From assembly GCF_031143425.1 (NCBI RefSeq), contig NC_090438.1, positions 771,663,138 to 771,727,137 on the forward strand: 64,000 bases of DNA, read 5' to 3'. Each line of letters starts with the position of its first letter. Position 1 is the stretch's first letter. Positions 1 through 7,499 of this stretch are shown piece by piece. Under the pieces are notes generated by a model, which saw only the letters and a program-made list of their open reading frames with translations, was not told where the DNA came from and searched no databases. The position numbers and the translations under genes are program-made. The DNA comes from Pleurodeles waltl. Taxonomy: Eukaryota > Chordata > Amphibia > Caudata > Salamandridae.

Positions 1-42
1 CTGCTGAGAGCACTTTCACTGAGTGCCTTTCACTGCCCCTGG

Positions 43-276
43 TCACTGCGTTCCTACTTGTGTCTCTGTTTGTGATTTTTTCACGTACCCCCCTCTGCTC
101 TTTTCCTTCGTGTTGCTCTGTGCTCTTTTGCCGTTGTCTCTCTGTTTTGTGGCTTTTTCCCTGTGCTCACTCTGCACTTTCCCTCCGTGTTTGCGTTGTG
201 CTCTTTTGCTGTTGTCTCCCTCTTTTGTGGCTTTTTCTCCAAGCCCATTCCGCTCTTTTCCTCTGTTGCTCTACCT
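43..276 (+). repeat. Degenerate 78-bp internal tandem repeats, pyrimidine-rich
   Basis: TGCTCTTTTGCCGTTGTCTC begins at 121 and TGCTCTTTTGCTGTTGTCTC begins at 199, each followed by a TTTTGTGGCTTTTTC block, giving a 78-bp period. A third, more diverged unit lies at about 43-120 (GTCTCTGTTTGTGATTTTTT). The strand is strongly C/T-biased. The block recurs at the start of every monomer. Because 78 is divisible by three, the repeat also preserves a reading frame on the minus strand. Confidence 0.75.
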
Positions 277-387
277 TAGTGCTGGGTAGCAGTTTTTTGC
301 TCTCTTGTACTTTTATCTTTGTTCTCGCTGCTTTCTCTCTGCATTGCTCCCACTACCTTCCTGCTCTTTTTTCCCACCTGCCACCAG

Positions 388-404
388 CCCACCCACTCCC
401 ACCC
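388..404 (-). other. Predicted G-quadruplex / i-motif, monomer 1 (A)
   Basis: The + strand reads CCCACCCACTCCCACCC, so the minus strand has four GGG tracts with loops of 1, 3 and 1 nt, the pattern of a stable quadruplex. It sits in a longer C-rich tract (about 373-422). Among the full A-type 5' ends only M1 and M4 keep all four tracts. Confidence 0.6.
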
Positions 405-902
405 AATGCCACTCCCACCCCCGGACCTACTTAATGGCAGCTGCAGCACAACCCCATTGAGAAGGTCCTTGGGCCATCTGCCCCCTCGCCATTCGTCTTG
501 TTCTTTAGTCAAAGGTTCTCCCTTTAAGTTAAAAAAACGCCCATCGCATTTCAGTCACTCGGACCTTGAACTCTTAGTCCCTTTTTAGTGTTTATACACA
601 AAACAAAAGTGTGCTGTGCCATTCTGCTCAACATTGTACTAAATGCTATTAACGCGCAAAAAGTAGTTAGAAATACCTTATCCAAATATATTCATCAAAG
701 AAGAGCATGAATGTTGTACAAATCAGTATTACAAAATTTACACATCCTAATTTTCCCACTGTGTCTATTTGCAATACATATACTTTTTCTCATTGCATTG
801 TGGTATTTGTAGTTTATTTTCCATTGATATACTAACTACAAGGGAATTTTCTATTGTGGATTACCATAACTATTAATTTGTATATTAATGTAAACATGTG
901 AT

Positions 903-912
903 TCACGCGTGA
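903..912. promoter_or_regulatory. Invariant TCACGCGTGA palindrome in the AT-rich block
   Basis: A perfect 10-bp palindrome containing two CpG steps and GCGTG on both strands, within an AT-rich region. I checked all 17 complete monomers and it is unchanged in each (for example 8403-8412 in M3), while neighbouring bases vary. Protein binding is not shown. GCGTG cores are known in bHLH-PAS response elements, but that link is only suggestive. Confidence 0.45.
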
Positions 913-975
913 GCACATGTCATAATTAAAAGATATATGAGTGATTATTGGTATTAGTACCATATTGCTATTATG

Positions 976-983
976 TATAAATA
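976..983 (+). promoter_or_regulatory. TATAAATA box-like element
   Basis: TATAAATA matches the TATA-box consensus and recurs in every monomer about 64 bp after the palindrome (4721-4728 in M2). In an AT-rich setting such a match can arise by chance. No transcript, initiator or downstream gene supports promoter function. Confidence 0.3.
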
Positions 984-1216
984 TCAATCATTATGTGTAC
1001 CTCATAATTCTACGTCTTCCTCTTAATTGACCATGTGCTCCAATTTATACATTTATTGAAACTCCTGTGCCTCACAGTTAACAATAACAACAGTTAACCT
1101 AATAGTTCTCTATCACCACGATTTTGTAACTCCTTATTCTGGTATGTCCACCTATTTTATTTAATAGTAAAACATAACCTGGCAGGGGCGCCAGTTATAG
1201 TTACCTTAGTGCATGA

Positions 1217-1356
1217 GTCCTGCGGACACCCCTGGGCCCCAAGGACCACCATCTCCCTGCGGCAAGATAGTACAAAATAATAGTGGGTCCTGCAGACCCC
1301 CCAGGCCCTATGGACCACCTCCTCCCTGTGGCCAAATAGAAAGAAGCCATACATGG
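1217..1356 (+). repeat. 70-bp imperfect direct duplication, GC-rich
   Basis: GTCCTGCGGAC starts at 1217 and GTCCTGCAGAC at 1287. Each is followed by a GGACCACC motif, a CTCCCTG motif, and GCGGCAA or GTGGCCAA. The pair recurs in all monomers. It looks like an old internal duplication and not part of a gene. Confidence 0.65.
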
Positions 1357-1478
1357 GCCTGGGTTCAGCCACCCCCTTAGGGCAGGCTCCTGCTACCTCC
1401 TGAGGTGCCCACCCTCGGGAGGCAGCTGTTTCCCTTTGTATGGCAGAAGCTGACATCTTCCACCAAGCAAAAGCAAAC

Positions 1479-1542
1479 ACTCCACTTTCAGCAAGTGGAA
1501 GATTTAAAAATGCTCCCTTTTACTGAAAGTGGAGTTTTTTTT
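1479..1542 (+). other. Stem-loop plus T-run (monomer 1)
   Basis: ACTCCACTTTCAG (1479-1491) pairs with CTGAAAGTGGAGT (1523-1535), 13 bp perfect with a 31-nt loop, directly followed by T (run 1535-1542). B and C monomers keep a 12-bp stem (5226-5237 with 5269-5280 in M2; 8981-8992 with 9024-9035 in M3) followed by GG and a shorter T-run. The shape resembles an intrinsic or Pol III-type end signal, but no transcript is known. Both arms are unchanged in every copy I compared. Confidence 0.6.
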
Positions 1543-1971
1543 ATCTCTTTGCCTGCTGCTACCTGTGCAGCCCTCCTAAACATAAATTTAATGGTCCAAA
1601 TGGTAGTGTAGCCCGGTCAGAGAATCAATGTTGGCAAAATTCCATCAGTTTGAAGTCAAGCGTAAAGTCTTTCCAGCATTATTTTCGAATAGGTTTAATC
1701 TATTTATAATATCAAAACTTGAATGTCGTAACGTTCCACATGAAAGATCTTGAAGCAAAAGATACATTCTTGGTGGGACTTCCATTTTTCAATTAAAGCA
1801 GTCAGTCGAAATAGTAAGGTTATGGAGTAAAGTCTTTTTCTATTGGGTACGGCGTTTTAGTCCAGCACCATTTTGAAGTGAAAGTTATATTTAATGGTGC
1901 CTCTTTTAGGCTCCAAACCCCTTCCCCTGTGCATGGTGAGGTGTGTGGAGCTTAAAGGGGGTTGCCTGCAG

Positions 1972-1987
1972 GGCCTGGCCGTAGGCC
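1972..1987. repeat. GGCCT/AGGCC inverted repeat in the GC-rich block
   Basis: GGCCTGGCCGTAGGCC has 5-bp arms and a 6-nt loop. In B and C monomers the loop is GGCCAT. It is one of several short dyads in the GC-rich block 1900-2157, which otherwise contains no recognisable gene. Confidence 0.5.
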
Positions 1988-2057
1988 AAGCCCTGTGGCC
2001 AATTCCTGTTTCGCACAGTCAAAGGCACTGCATGGCAGGGGTTTTGTGTGGGTATAA

Positions 2058-2084
2058 GTGGTTGTCCGCCCTGTGGACAACCAC
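2058..2084. repeat. Perfect 10-bp inverted repeat, A-type only (monomer 1)
   Basis: GTGGTTGTCC and GGACAACCAC with a 7-nt loop GCCCTGT. It is present wherever this part of the monomer is A-type: 13301-13327 (M4), 20798-20824 (M6), 28294-28320 (M8), 39542-39568 (M11) and 50791-50817 (M14). B and C have GGACAAACTC and keep only about 6 bp of pairing. Confidence 0.7.
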
Positions 2085-2157
2085 TGCTGCGTATGGCCAA
2101 AGGCCGTGCGCGTTGTGGTGTTCGGTGGTCATAGGGGGTTGGCTGCAGGGTTATAGG

Positions 2158-2183
2158 TTTTTTTAACATCAAATACTTTTATT
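2158..2183 (-). other. Retroposition-like 3' end: AATAAA then poly(A) on the minus strand
   Basis: On the minus strand, AATAAA (2183-2178) is followed 13 nt later by a run of seven A (2164-2158); B and C monomers have eight or nine. Signal, spacing and A-run together are what an inserted polyadenylated RNA copy leaves. The degenerate minus-strand frame (stop at 3362) lies upstream in the same orientation. No target-site duplication was identified. Confidence 0.4.
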
Positions 2184-3260
2184 CTCCCACCTGATATTGT
2201 GTTTCAACCATCACTGTCTTGATCACATGACCAGGGCAGCCATTACAAACACATCATATAGTAGTGTCACAATCTATGTTACAGTGGACAGTGAAAACAC
2301 ACTGATTAAAAAGTAATGCAAAGCAAGAAGTAAAAAAGGAAGGTGAAAAAAGGGAGGTATCCCATTAGCAATTGATCAAACAAACCTCTGCCTTATAGCG
2401 CCACTAATAATGTGGAAATTGAACATCATACAAAGTAATACTTCCATAGAATCCTTACAACCATGTACAGGCTCAAAATAGCCATTCTCAGATAAGGCTA
2501 GGTCATATTGCATATATCTGAAGTAGCAAATTTACACGTTACAATGTAATAAAACCTGATTACATCGTGTGTATCTGAAGTGGCAGTAAAACAGTACACT
2601 AATATCGATTCGTTGAGATGGATCAAATGTCATCTTGTCTAAAGCAAAGTGTATCCATGAGTAATCCAAAACTACAGAAAAAAGGAAAGAAAGGGTGTGG
2701 GGCAGAGGTTCAAATTTCAATTAGATAGCATACCAATTAAACAAATAAAGATGGAAAATTAAGAATCAAACTCTAATAACATAGCTAAATACATGAATAA
2801 ATCATAATCAGATCCGGAAGTGTTCAATTTCACAGAATTACTCAGGGTGCACATACAGCTCTTCATCCATAAACATCAAAGAACCCATCTCCATAGTCAA
2901 CTTTGATTCCTTTCTCTGGAGTGTCATCACTCTACCCCCCCTTGGGTTTTTAGGTATTCATTCAATGGCACCAAAGTTTGCTTGCTTCCAATTCCCCTCG
3001 TGTAAAATTAAAGTGCTTTGCTGTGCTATATCTGTGATCATTAATGATTGTAGCACACCAATGTCCTAGGATCCGTTTTTTCACAGTGAAGATGGTGAAT
3101 CCTATATACCATTTCTTACAAGGTCAGATAATACCATTTACTACAAAATCTGTTTTGCAGGTGAACAGCTTAGTTATTTTCCACCTTTTACGTCCATGAT
3201 TTAGGGTAATCTCCTGTATATATACTGGCTATAGTTACATGCTTGACATTGGCCGTAGCA
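2184..3260. other. AT-rich segment without recognised genes (monomer 1)
   Basis: About 1.1 kb between the poly(A)-like junction and the degenerate frame. It contains scattered short ORFs, an AATAAA on + near 2745 and a C-tract near 2934-2940 whose length varies among copies (up to 10 C in M2). In A monomers a 62-codon minus-strand ORF is open at 2532-2720, but it is absent from B and C. Nothing recognisable is encoded. Confidence 0.6.
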
Positions 3261-3266
3261 TCTAAA

Positions 3267-3315
3267 GCCAGATCCTTGCGGTAGCCAAGTCCCTGATTTG
3301 GGTGCCAGATCCCTG
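3267..3315 (+). repeat. Short direct repeat GCCAGATCC(T/C)TG
   Basis: GCCAGATCCTTG at 3267 and GCCAGATCCCTG at 3304, 37 bp apart, just 3' of the stop codon of the minus-strand frame as read on +. The pair is seen in the monomers generally, with GCCAGATCCTTGCTG in M11 and M14. Confidence 0.5.
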
Positions 3316-3361
3316 TGGACCAACAAATACCACAAATACATGTTTCTCTGAGACGAGAGAG

Positions 3362-4015
3362 TCATGGATGTGTCCAGACTCTCTCCTTAAAAATGTGATC
3401 ACCCCAAGGTATTTCCCATCTGCTCCTCAAAAGTTGTTTATGTTGTTTGGTGATGAAGTGAACAGGTTCATGCTTGTCACTAAATTTACTAGTGGATTTG
3501 AAAAGTGTCTGTTCTCCGTTCATCATATCTGCTCCAATACCTGCTTTTCTCAATGCCTTGTGGGTTACCCTCTTTCTCAATTTCTTAGTCATCTGGGATT
3601 TGGTCCACTGATATTCTTCCTCTTTAGTACAGTTTCTCTTAGCTTGAAGGAATTCACTATAAGGAGAAGGTCCTTTGGCCAGCCCCCCTCTGTTCTGGTT
3701 GCTCCCCACCAGTCTCCAGAGTCCTCCTCTGCTCTTCACCACCCCTGCTGAGAGCACTTTCACTGAGTGCCTTTCACTGCCCCTGGTCACTGCGTTCTTA
3801 CTTGTGTCTCTGTTTGTGATTTTCTCTCCGTACCCCCCTCTGCTCTTTTCCTCCATGTTGCTCTGTGCTCTTTTGCCGTTGTCCCTCTGTTTTGTGGCTT
3901 TTTCCATGTGCTCACTCTGCACTTTCCCTCCGTGTTTGCGTTGTGCTCTTTTGCTGTTGTCTCCCTCTTTTGTGGCTTTTTCTCCAAGCCCATTCTGCTC
4001 TTTTCCTCTGTTGCT
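3362..4015 (-). pseudogene. Degenerate minus-strand reading frame, unbroken only at the M1/M2 junction
   Basis: The frame is open for 217 codons on the minus strand between a TAG (4016-4018) and a TGA (3362-3364). It encodes a Lys/Arg/Glu/Gln-rich, strongly basic product. The N-terminal part is low-complexity, built from about 26-residue units that begin EKATK; the C-terminal ~100 residues are more complex and end in KVWTHP or RVWTHP. No family is recognised. There is no convincing start: the first ATG (about 3907) exists only in this copy. In the other 16 copies a 2-bp longer CT run (around 3568 here) breaks the frame. Those copies end at stop positions 7114, 10859, 14606, 18356, 22102, 25852, 29598, 33349, 37099, 40846, 44598, 48348, 52096, 55839, 59589 and 63339. 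Across copies nearly all changes alter the amino acid, so this looks like a non-functional remnant, perhaps of a mobile element, rather than a gene. Confidence 0.4.
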
Positions 4016-4639
4016 CTACCTTAGTACTGGGTAGCAGTTTTTTGCTCTCTTGTACTTTTATCTTTGTTCTCGCTGCTCTCTCTCTGCATTGCTCCCACTA
4101 CCTTCCTGCTCTTTTTTCCCACCCGCCACCAGCCCACCCACGACCACCCAATGCCACTCCCACCCCCGGACCTACTTAATGGCGGCTGCAGCAAAACCCC
4201 ATTGAGAAGGTCCTTGGGCCATCTGCCCCTTCGCCATTCGTCTTGTTCTTTAGTCAAAGGTTCTGCCTTTAAGTAAAAAAAACGCCCATCGCCTTTTAGT
4301 CACCCGGACCTTGAACTCTTAGTCCCTTTTTAGTGTTTATACACAAAACAAAAGTGTGCTGTGCCATTCTGCTCGACATTGTACTAAATGCTATTAATGC
4401 GCAAAAAGTAGTTAGAAATACCTTATCCAAATATATTCATCAAAGAAGAGCATGATTGTTGTACAAATCAGTATGACAAAATTTACAAATCCTAATTTTC
4501 CCACTGTGTCTATTTGCAATACATATACTTTTTCTCATTGCATTGTGGTATTTGTAGTCTATTTTCTATTGATATACTAACGACAATGAAATTTTCAATT
4601 ATGGATTACCATAACTATTAATTTGTATATTAATGTAAA

Positions 4640-4645
4640 CACGTG
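4640..4645. promoter_or_regulatory. B-specific CACGTG E-box (monomer 2)
   Basis: B monomers read AAACACGTGATTCACGCG, giving a canonical CACGTG 7 bp upstream of the invariant palindrome. A and C monomers read AAACATGTGATTCACGCG. The E-box is present in M2, M9, M12, M15 and M17. M11 and M14, which are A-type by this point, lack it. Confidence 0.4.
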
Positions 4646-4681
4646 ATTCACGCGTGAGCACATGTCATAATTAAAAGATAT

Positions 4682-4736
4682 ATGATTGATTATTGGTATT
4701 AGTACCCTATTACTATTATGTATAAATATCAATCAT
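4682..4736. repeat. 9-bp inverted repeat spanning the TATA-like element (B and C monomers)
   Basis: ATGATTGAT (4682-4690) and ATCAATCAT (4728-4736) are perfect inverted copies that bracket and overlap the TATAAATA. In A monomers the left arm is ATGAGTGAT, so the symmetry has one mismatch. Confidence 0.5.
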
Positions 4737-6683
4737 TATGTGTACCTCATAATTCTACGTCTTCCTCTTAAGTGACCATGTGCTACAATTTATACATTTA
4801 TTGAAACTCCTGTGCCTCACAGTTAACAATAACAACAGTTAACCTAATAGTTCTCTATCACCACGATTTTGCAATTCCTTATTCTGGTATGTCCACCTAT
4901 TTTATTTAATAGTAAAACATAACCTGGCAGGGGCACAAATTATAGTTACCTTAGCGCATGTGTCCTGCGGACACCCCTGTCCCCCAAGGACCACCATCTC
5001 CCTGTGGCAAGATAGTACAAAATAATAGTGGGTCCTGCAGACCCCCCCATTCCCTATGCACCACCTCCTCCCTGTGGCCAAATCGAAAGAAGCCATACAT
5101 GGCCCTGAGGACAGCCACTCCCTTAGGGCAGGATCCTGCTACCTCCTGAGGTGCCCACCCTCGGGAGGCAGCTGTTTCCCTTTGTATGGCAGAAGCTGAC
5201 ATCTTCCACCAAGCAAAAGCAAACGCTCCACTTTCAGCAAGTGGGAGATTTAAAAATGCTCCCTTTTACTGAAAGTGGAGGGTTTTTTGTTATCTCTTTG
5301 CCTGCTGCTACCTGTGCAGCCCCCCTAAACATATATTTAATGGTCCAAACGGTAGTGTAGCCCACTCAGAGAATCAATGTTGTCTAAATTCCATCAGTTT
5401 GAAGTCAAGCGTAAAGTCTTTCCAGCATTATTTTCGAATAGGTTTCATTTATTTATAATATCAAAACTTGAATGTCGTAGCGTTCCACATGAAAGTTCTT
5501 GAAGCAAAAGATACATTCTTGGTGGGACTTCCATTTTTCAATTAATGCAGTCAGTCAAAATAGTACGGTTATGGAGTAAAGTCTTTTCTATTCGGTGCGG
5601 CGTTTTAGTCCAGCGCCATTTTGAAGTGAAAGTTATATTTAATGGTGCCTCTTTTAGGCTCCAAACCCCTTCCCCTGTGCATGGTGCAGTGTGTGGAGCT
5701 TAAAGGGGGTTGACTGCAGAGCCTGGCCATAGGCCAAGCCCTGTGGCCAATTCCTGCTTCGCACAGTCAAAGGCACTGCATGGCAGGGGTATTGTGTGGG
5801 TATAAGTGCTTATCCGCCCTGTGGACAAACTCCGCTGCGTATGGCAAAAGGCTGTGCGCGTTGTGGAGTTCGGTGGTCATACGGGGTTGGCTGCAGGGTT
5901 ATAGTTTTTTTTTAACATCAAATACTTTTATTCTCCCACCTGATATTGTGTTTCAACCATCACTGTCTTGAACACATGACCAGGGCAGCCATTACAAACA
6001 CATTATATAGTAGTGTCACAATCTACGTTACAGTGGACAGTGAAAACACACTGATTAAAAAGTAATGCAAAGTAAGAAGTAAAGAAGAAAGGTGAAAAAA
6101 GGGAGGTATCCCATTAGCAATTGATCAAACAAACCTCTGCCTTATACCACCACTAATAATGTGGAAATTGAACGTCATACAAAGAAATACTTCCATAGAA
6201 TCCTTACACCCATGTACAGGTTCAAAATGGCCATTCTCAGATAAGGCTAGGTCATATTGCATATATCTGAAGTAGCAAATTTACACGTTACAACGTTATA
6301 AAACCTGATTACATCGTGTGTATCTGAAGTGGCAGTAAAACAGTACACTAATATCGATTCGTTGAGATGGATCAAATGTCACATTGTCTAAAGCAAAGTG
6401 TATCCATGAGTAATCCAAAACTACAGAAAAAATGAAAGAAAGGGTGGGGGGCAGAGGTTCAAATTTCAATTAGATAGCATACCAATTAAACAAATAAAGA
6501 TGGAAAATTAAGAATCAAACTCTAATAACATAGATAAATACATGAATAAATCATAATCAGATCCGGAAGCGTTCAATTTCACAGAATTACTCAGGGTGCA
6601 CATACAGCTCTTCATCCATAAACATCAAAGAACCGATCTCCGTAGTCAACTTTGATTCCTTTCTCTGGAGTGTCATCACTCTA

Positions 6684-6693
6684 CCCCCCCCCC
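6684..6693 (+). repeat. Variable C homopolymer (10 C in monomer 2)
   Basis: In B monomers the tract before TCGTG has 10 C in M2, 8 in M4 and M15, and 7 in M9 and M12. In C monomers it is replaced by ACCCAACCTCGGG. It is a hotspot for length change and possibly for sequencing error. Confidence 0.7.
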
Positions 6694-7499
6694 TCGTGTT
6701 TTTAGGTATTCATTCAATGCCACCAAAGTTTGCTTGCTTCCAATTCCTTTTGTGTAAAATTAAAGTGCTTTGCTGTGCTATATCTGTGATCATTAATGGT
6801 TATAGCACACCAATGTCCTAGGATCCGTTTTTTCACAGTGAAGATGGTGAATCCTATATACCATTTCTTACAAGGTCAGATAATACCATTTACTACAAAA
6901 TCTGTTTTGCAGGTGAACAGCTTAGTTATTTTCCACCTTTTACGTCCATGATTTAGGGTAATCTCCTGTATATATACCTGCTATAGTTACATGCTTGACA
7001 TAGGCCGTAGCATCTAAAGCCAGATCCTTGCGGTAGCCAAGTCCCTGATTTGGGTGCCAGATCCCTGTGGACCAACAAATACCACAAATACATGTTTCTC
7101 TGAGACGAGAGAGTCATGGATGTGTCCAGACTTTCTCCTTAAAAATGTGATCACCCCAAGGTATTTCCCATCTGCTCCTCAAAAGTTGTTTATGTTGTTT
7201 GGTGATGAAGTGAACAGGTTCATGCTTGTCAATAAATTTACTAGTGGATTTGAAAAGTGTCTGTTCTCCGTTCATCATATCTGCTCCAATACCTGCTTTT
7301 CTCAATGCCTTGAGGGTTACCCTCTCTTTCTCAATTTCTTAATCATCTGGGATTTGGTCCACTAATATTCTTCCTCTTTAGTACAGTTTCTCTTAGCTTG
7401 AAGGAATTCACTATAAGGAGAAGGTCCTTCGGCCAGCCCCCATTCTGTTCTGGTTGCTCCCCACCAGTCTCCAGAGTCCTCCTCTGCTCTTCACCACCC

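Larger units (their letters stand above)
1..3744 (+). repeat. Monomer 1, subtype A
   Basis: This is the reference monomer for the sub-features annotated here, and A-type throughout. Private changes include GGGCCTGGGTTCAGCC near 1354 where other A copies have GGCCCTGGGGACAGCC, GTTGGCAAAATT near 1631, and a CT run near 3568 that is 2 bp shorter than in the other 16 copies. The short run joins the two halves of the degenerate minus-strand frame. It has a canonical four-tract C-rich motif at 388-404. Between recognisable blocks, 500-1150 and 2184-3260 are AT-rich with no coding signal. Confidence 0.95.
3745..7499 (+). repeat. Monomer 2, subtype B (longest, 3755 bp)
   Basis: B-type throughout. 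It has a 10-C homopolymer at about 6684-6693, part of the reason it is the longest copy. Private changes include TAAGTAAAAAAAACGCC near 4271, GTTGTCTAAATTCC near 5390 and AGTGCTTATCCGCC near 5806. It carries the B-specific CACGTG at 4640-4645. Later B copies M9 and M12 have diverged from it by a shared set of variants, while M15 after 53.5 kb is closer to it. Confidence 0.93.

Noticed and set aside
1177..1188. ACCTGGCAGGGG, identical to 12 nt near the 5' end of U1 snRNA
   Set aside because: The match stops there. The following sequence does not follow U1 stems I-III and there is no Sm site at the right place, so it is treated as coincidence.
1157..1480. 107-codon minus-strand ORF over the GC-rich 70-bp duplication (A monomers)
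   Set aside because: Absent as such from B and C, no recognisable domain, and it overlaps the duplicated GC-rich block. It is best explained as chance openness.
2707..2720. GGTTCAAATTT as a possible Pol III B box
   Set aside because: The final CC of the consensus is missing and no A box or tRNA-like fold lies at a suitable distance upstream.
3302..3613. 103-codon + strand ORF ending IIWDLVH, present in nearly all monomers
   Set aside because: It is the mirror frame of the better minus-strand candidate over the same bases and also varies freely among copies. There is no independent coding evidence.
5869..5886. TTCGGTGGTCATACGGGG, similar to the CENP-B box (TTCGNNNNANNCGGG)
   Set aside because: Spacing between the TTCG and CGGG cores is 2 nt too long, and A monomers lose the CGGG. 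It does not meet the consensus.
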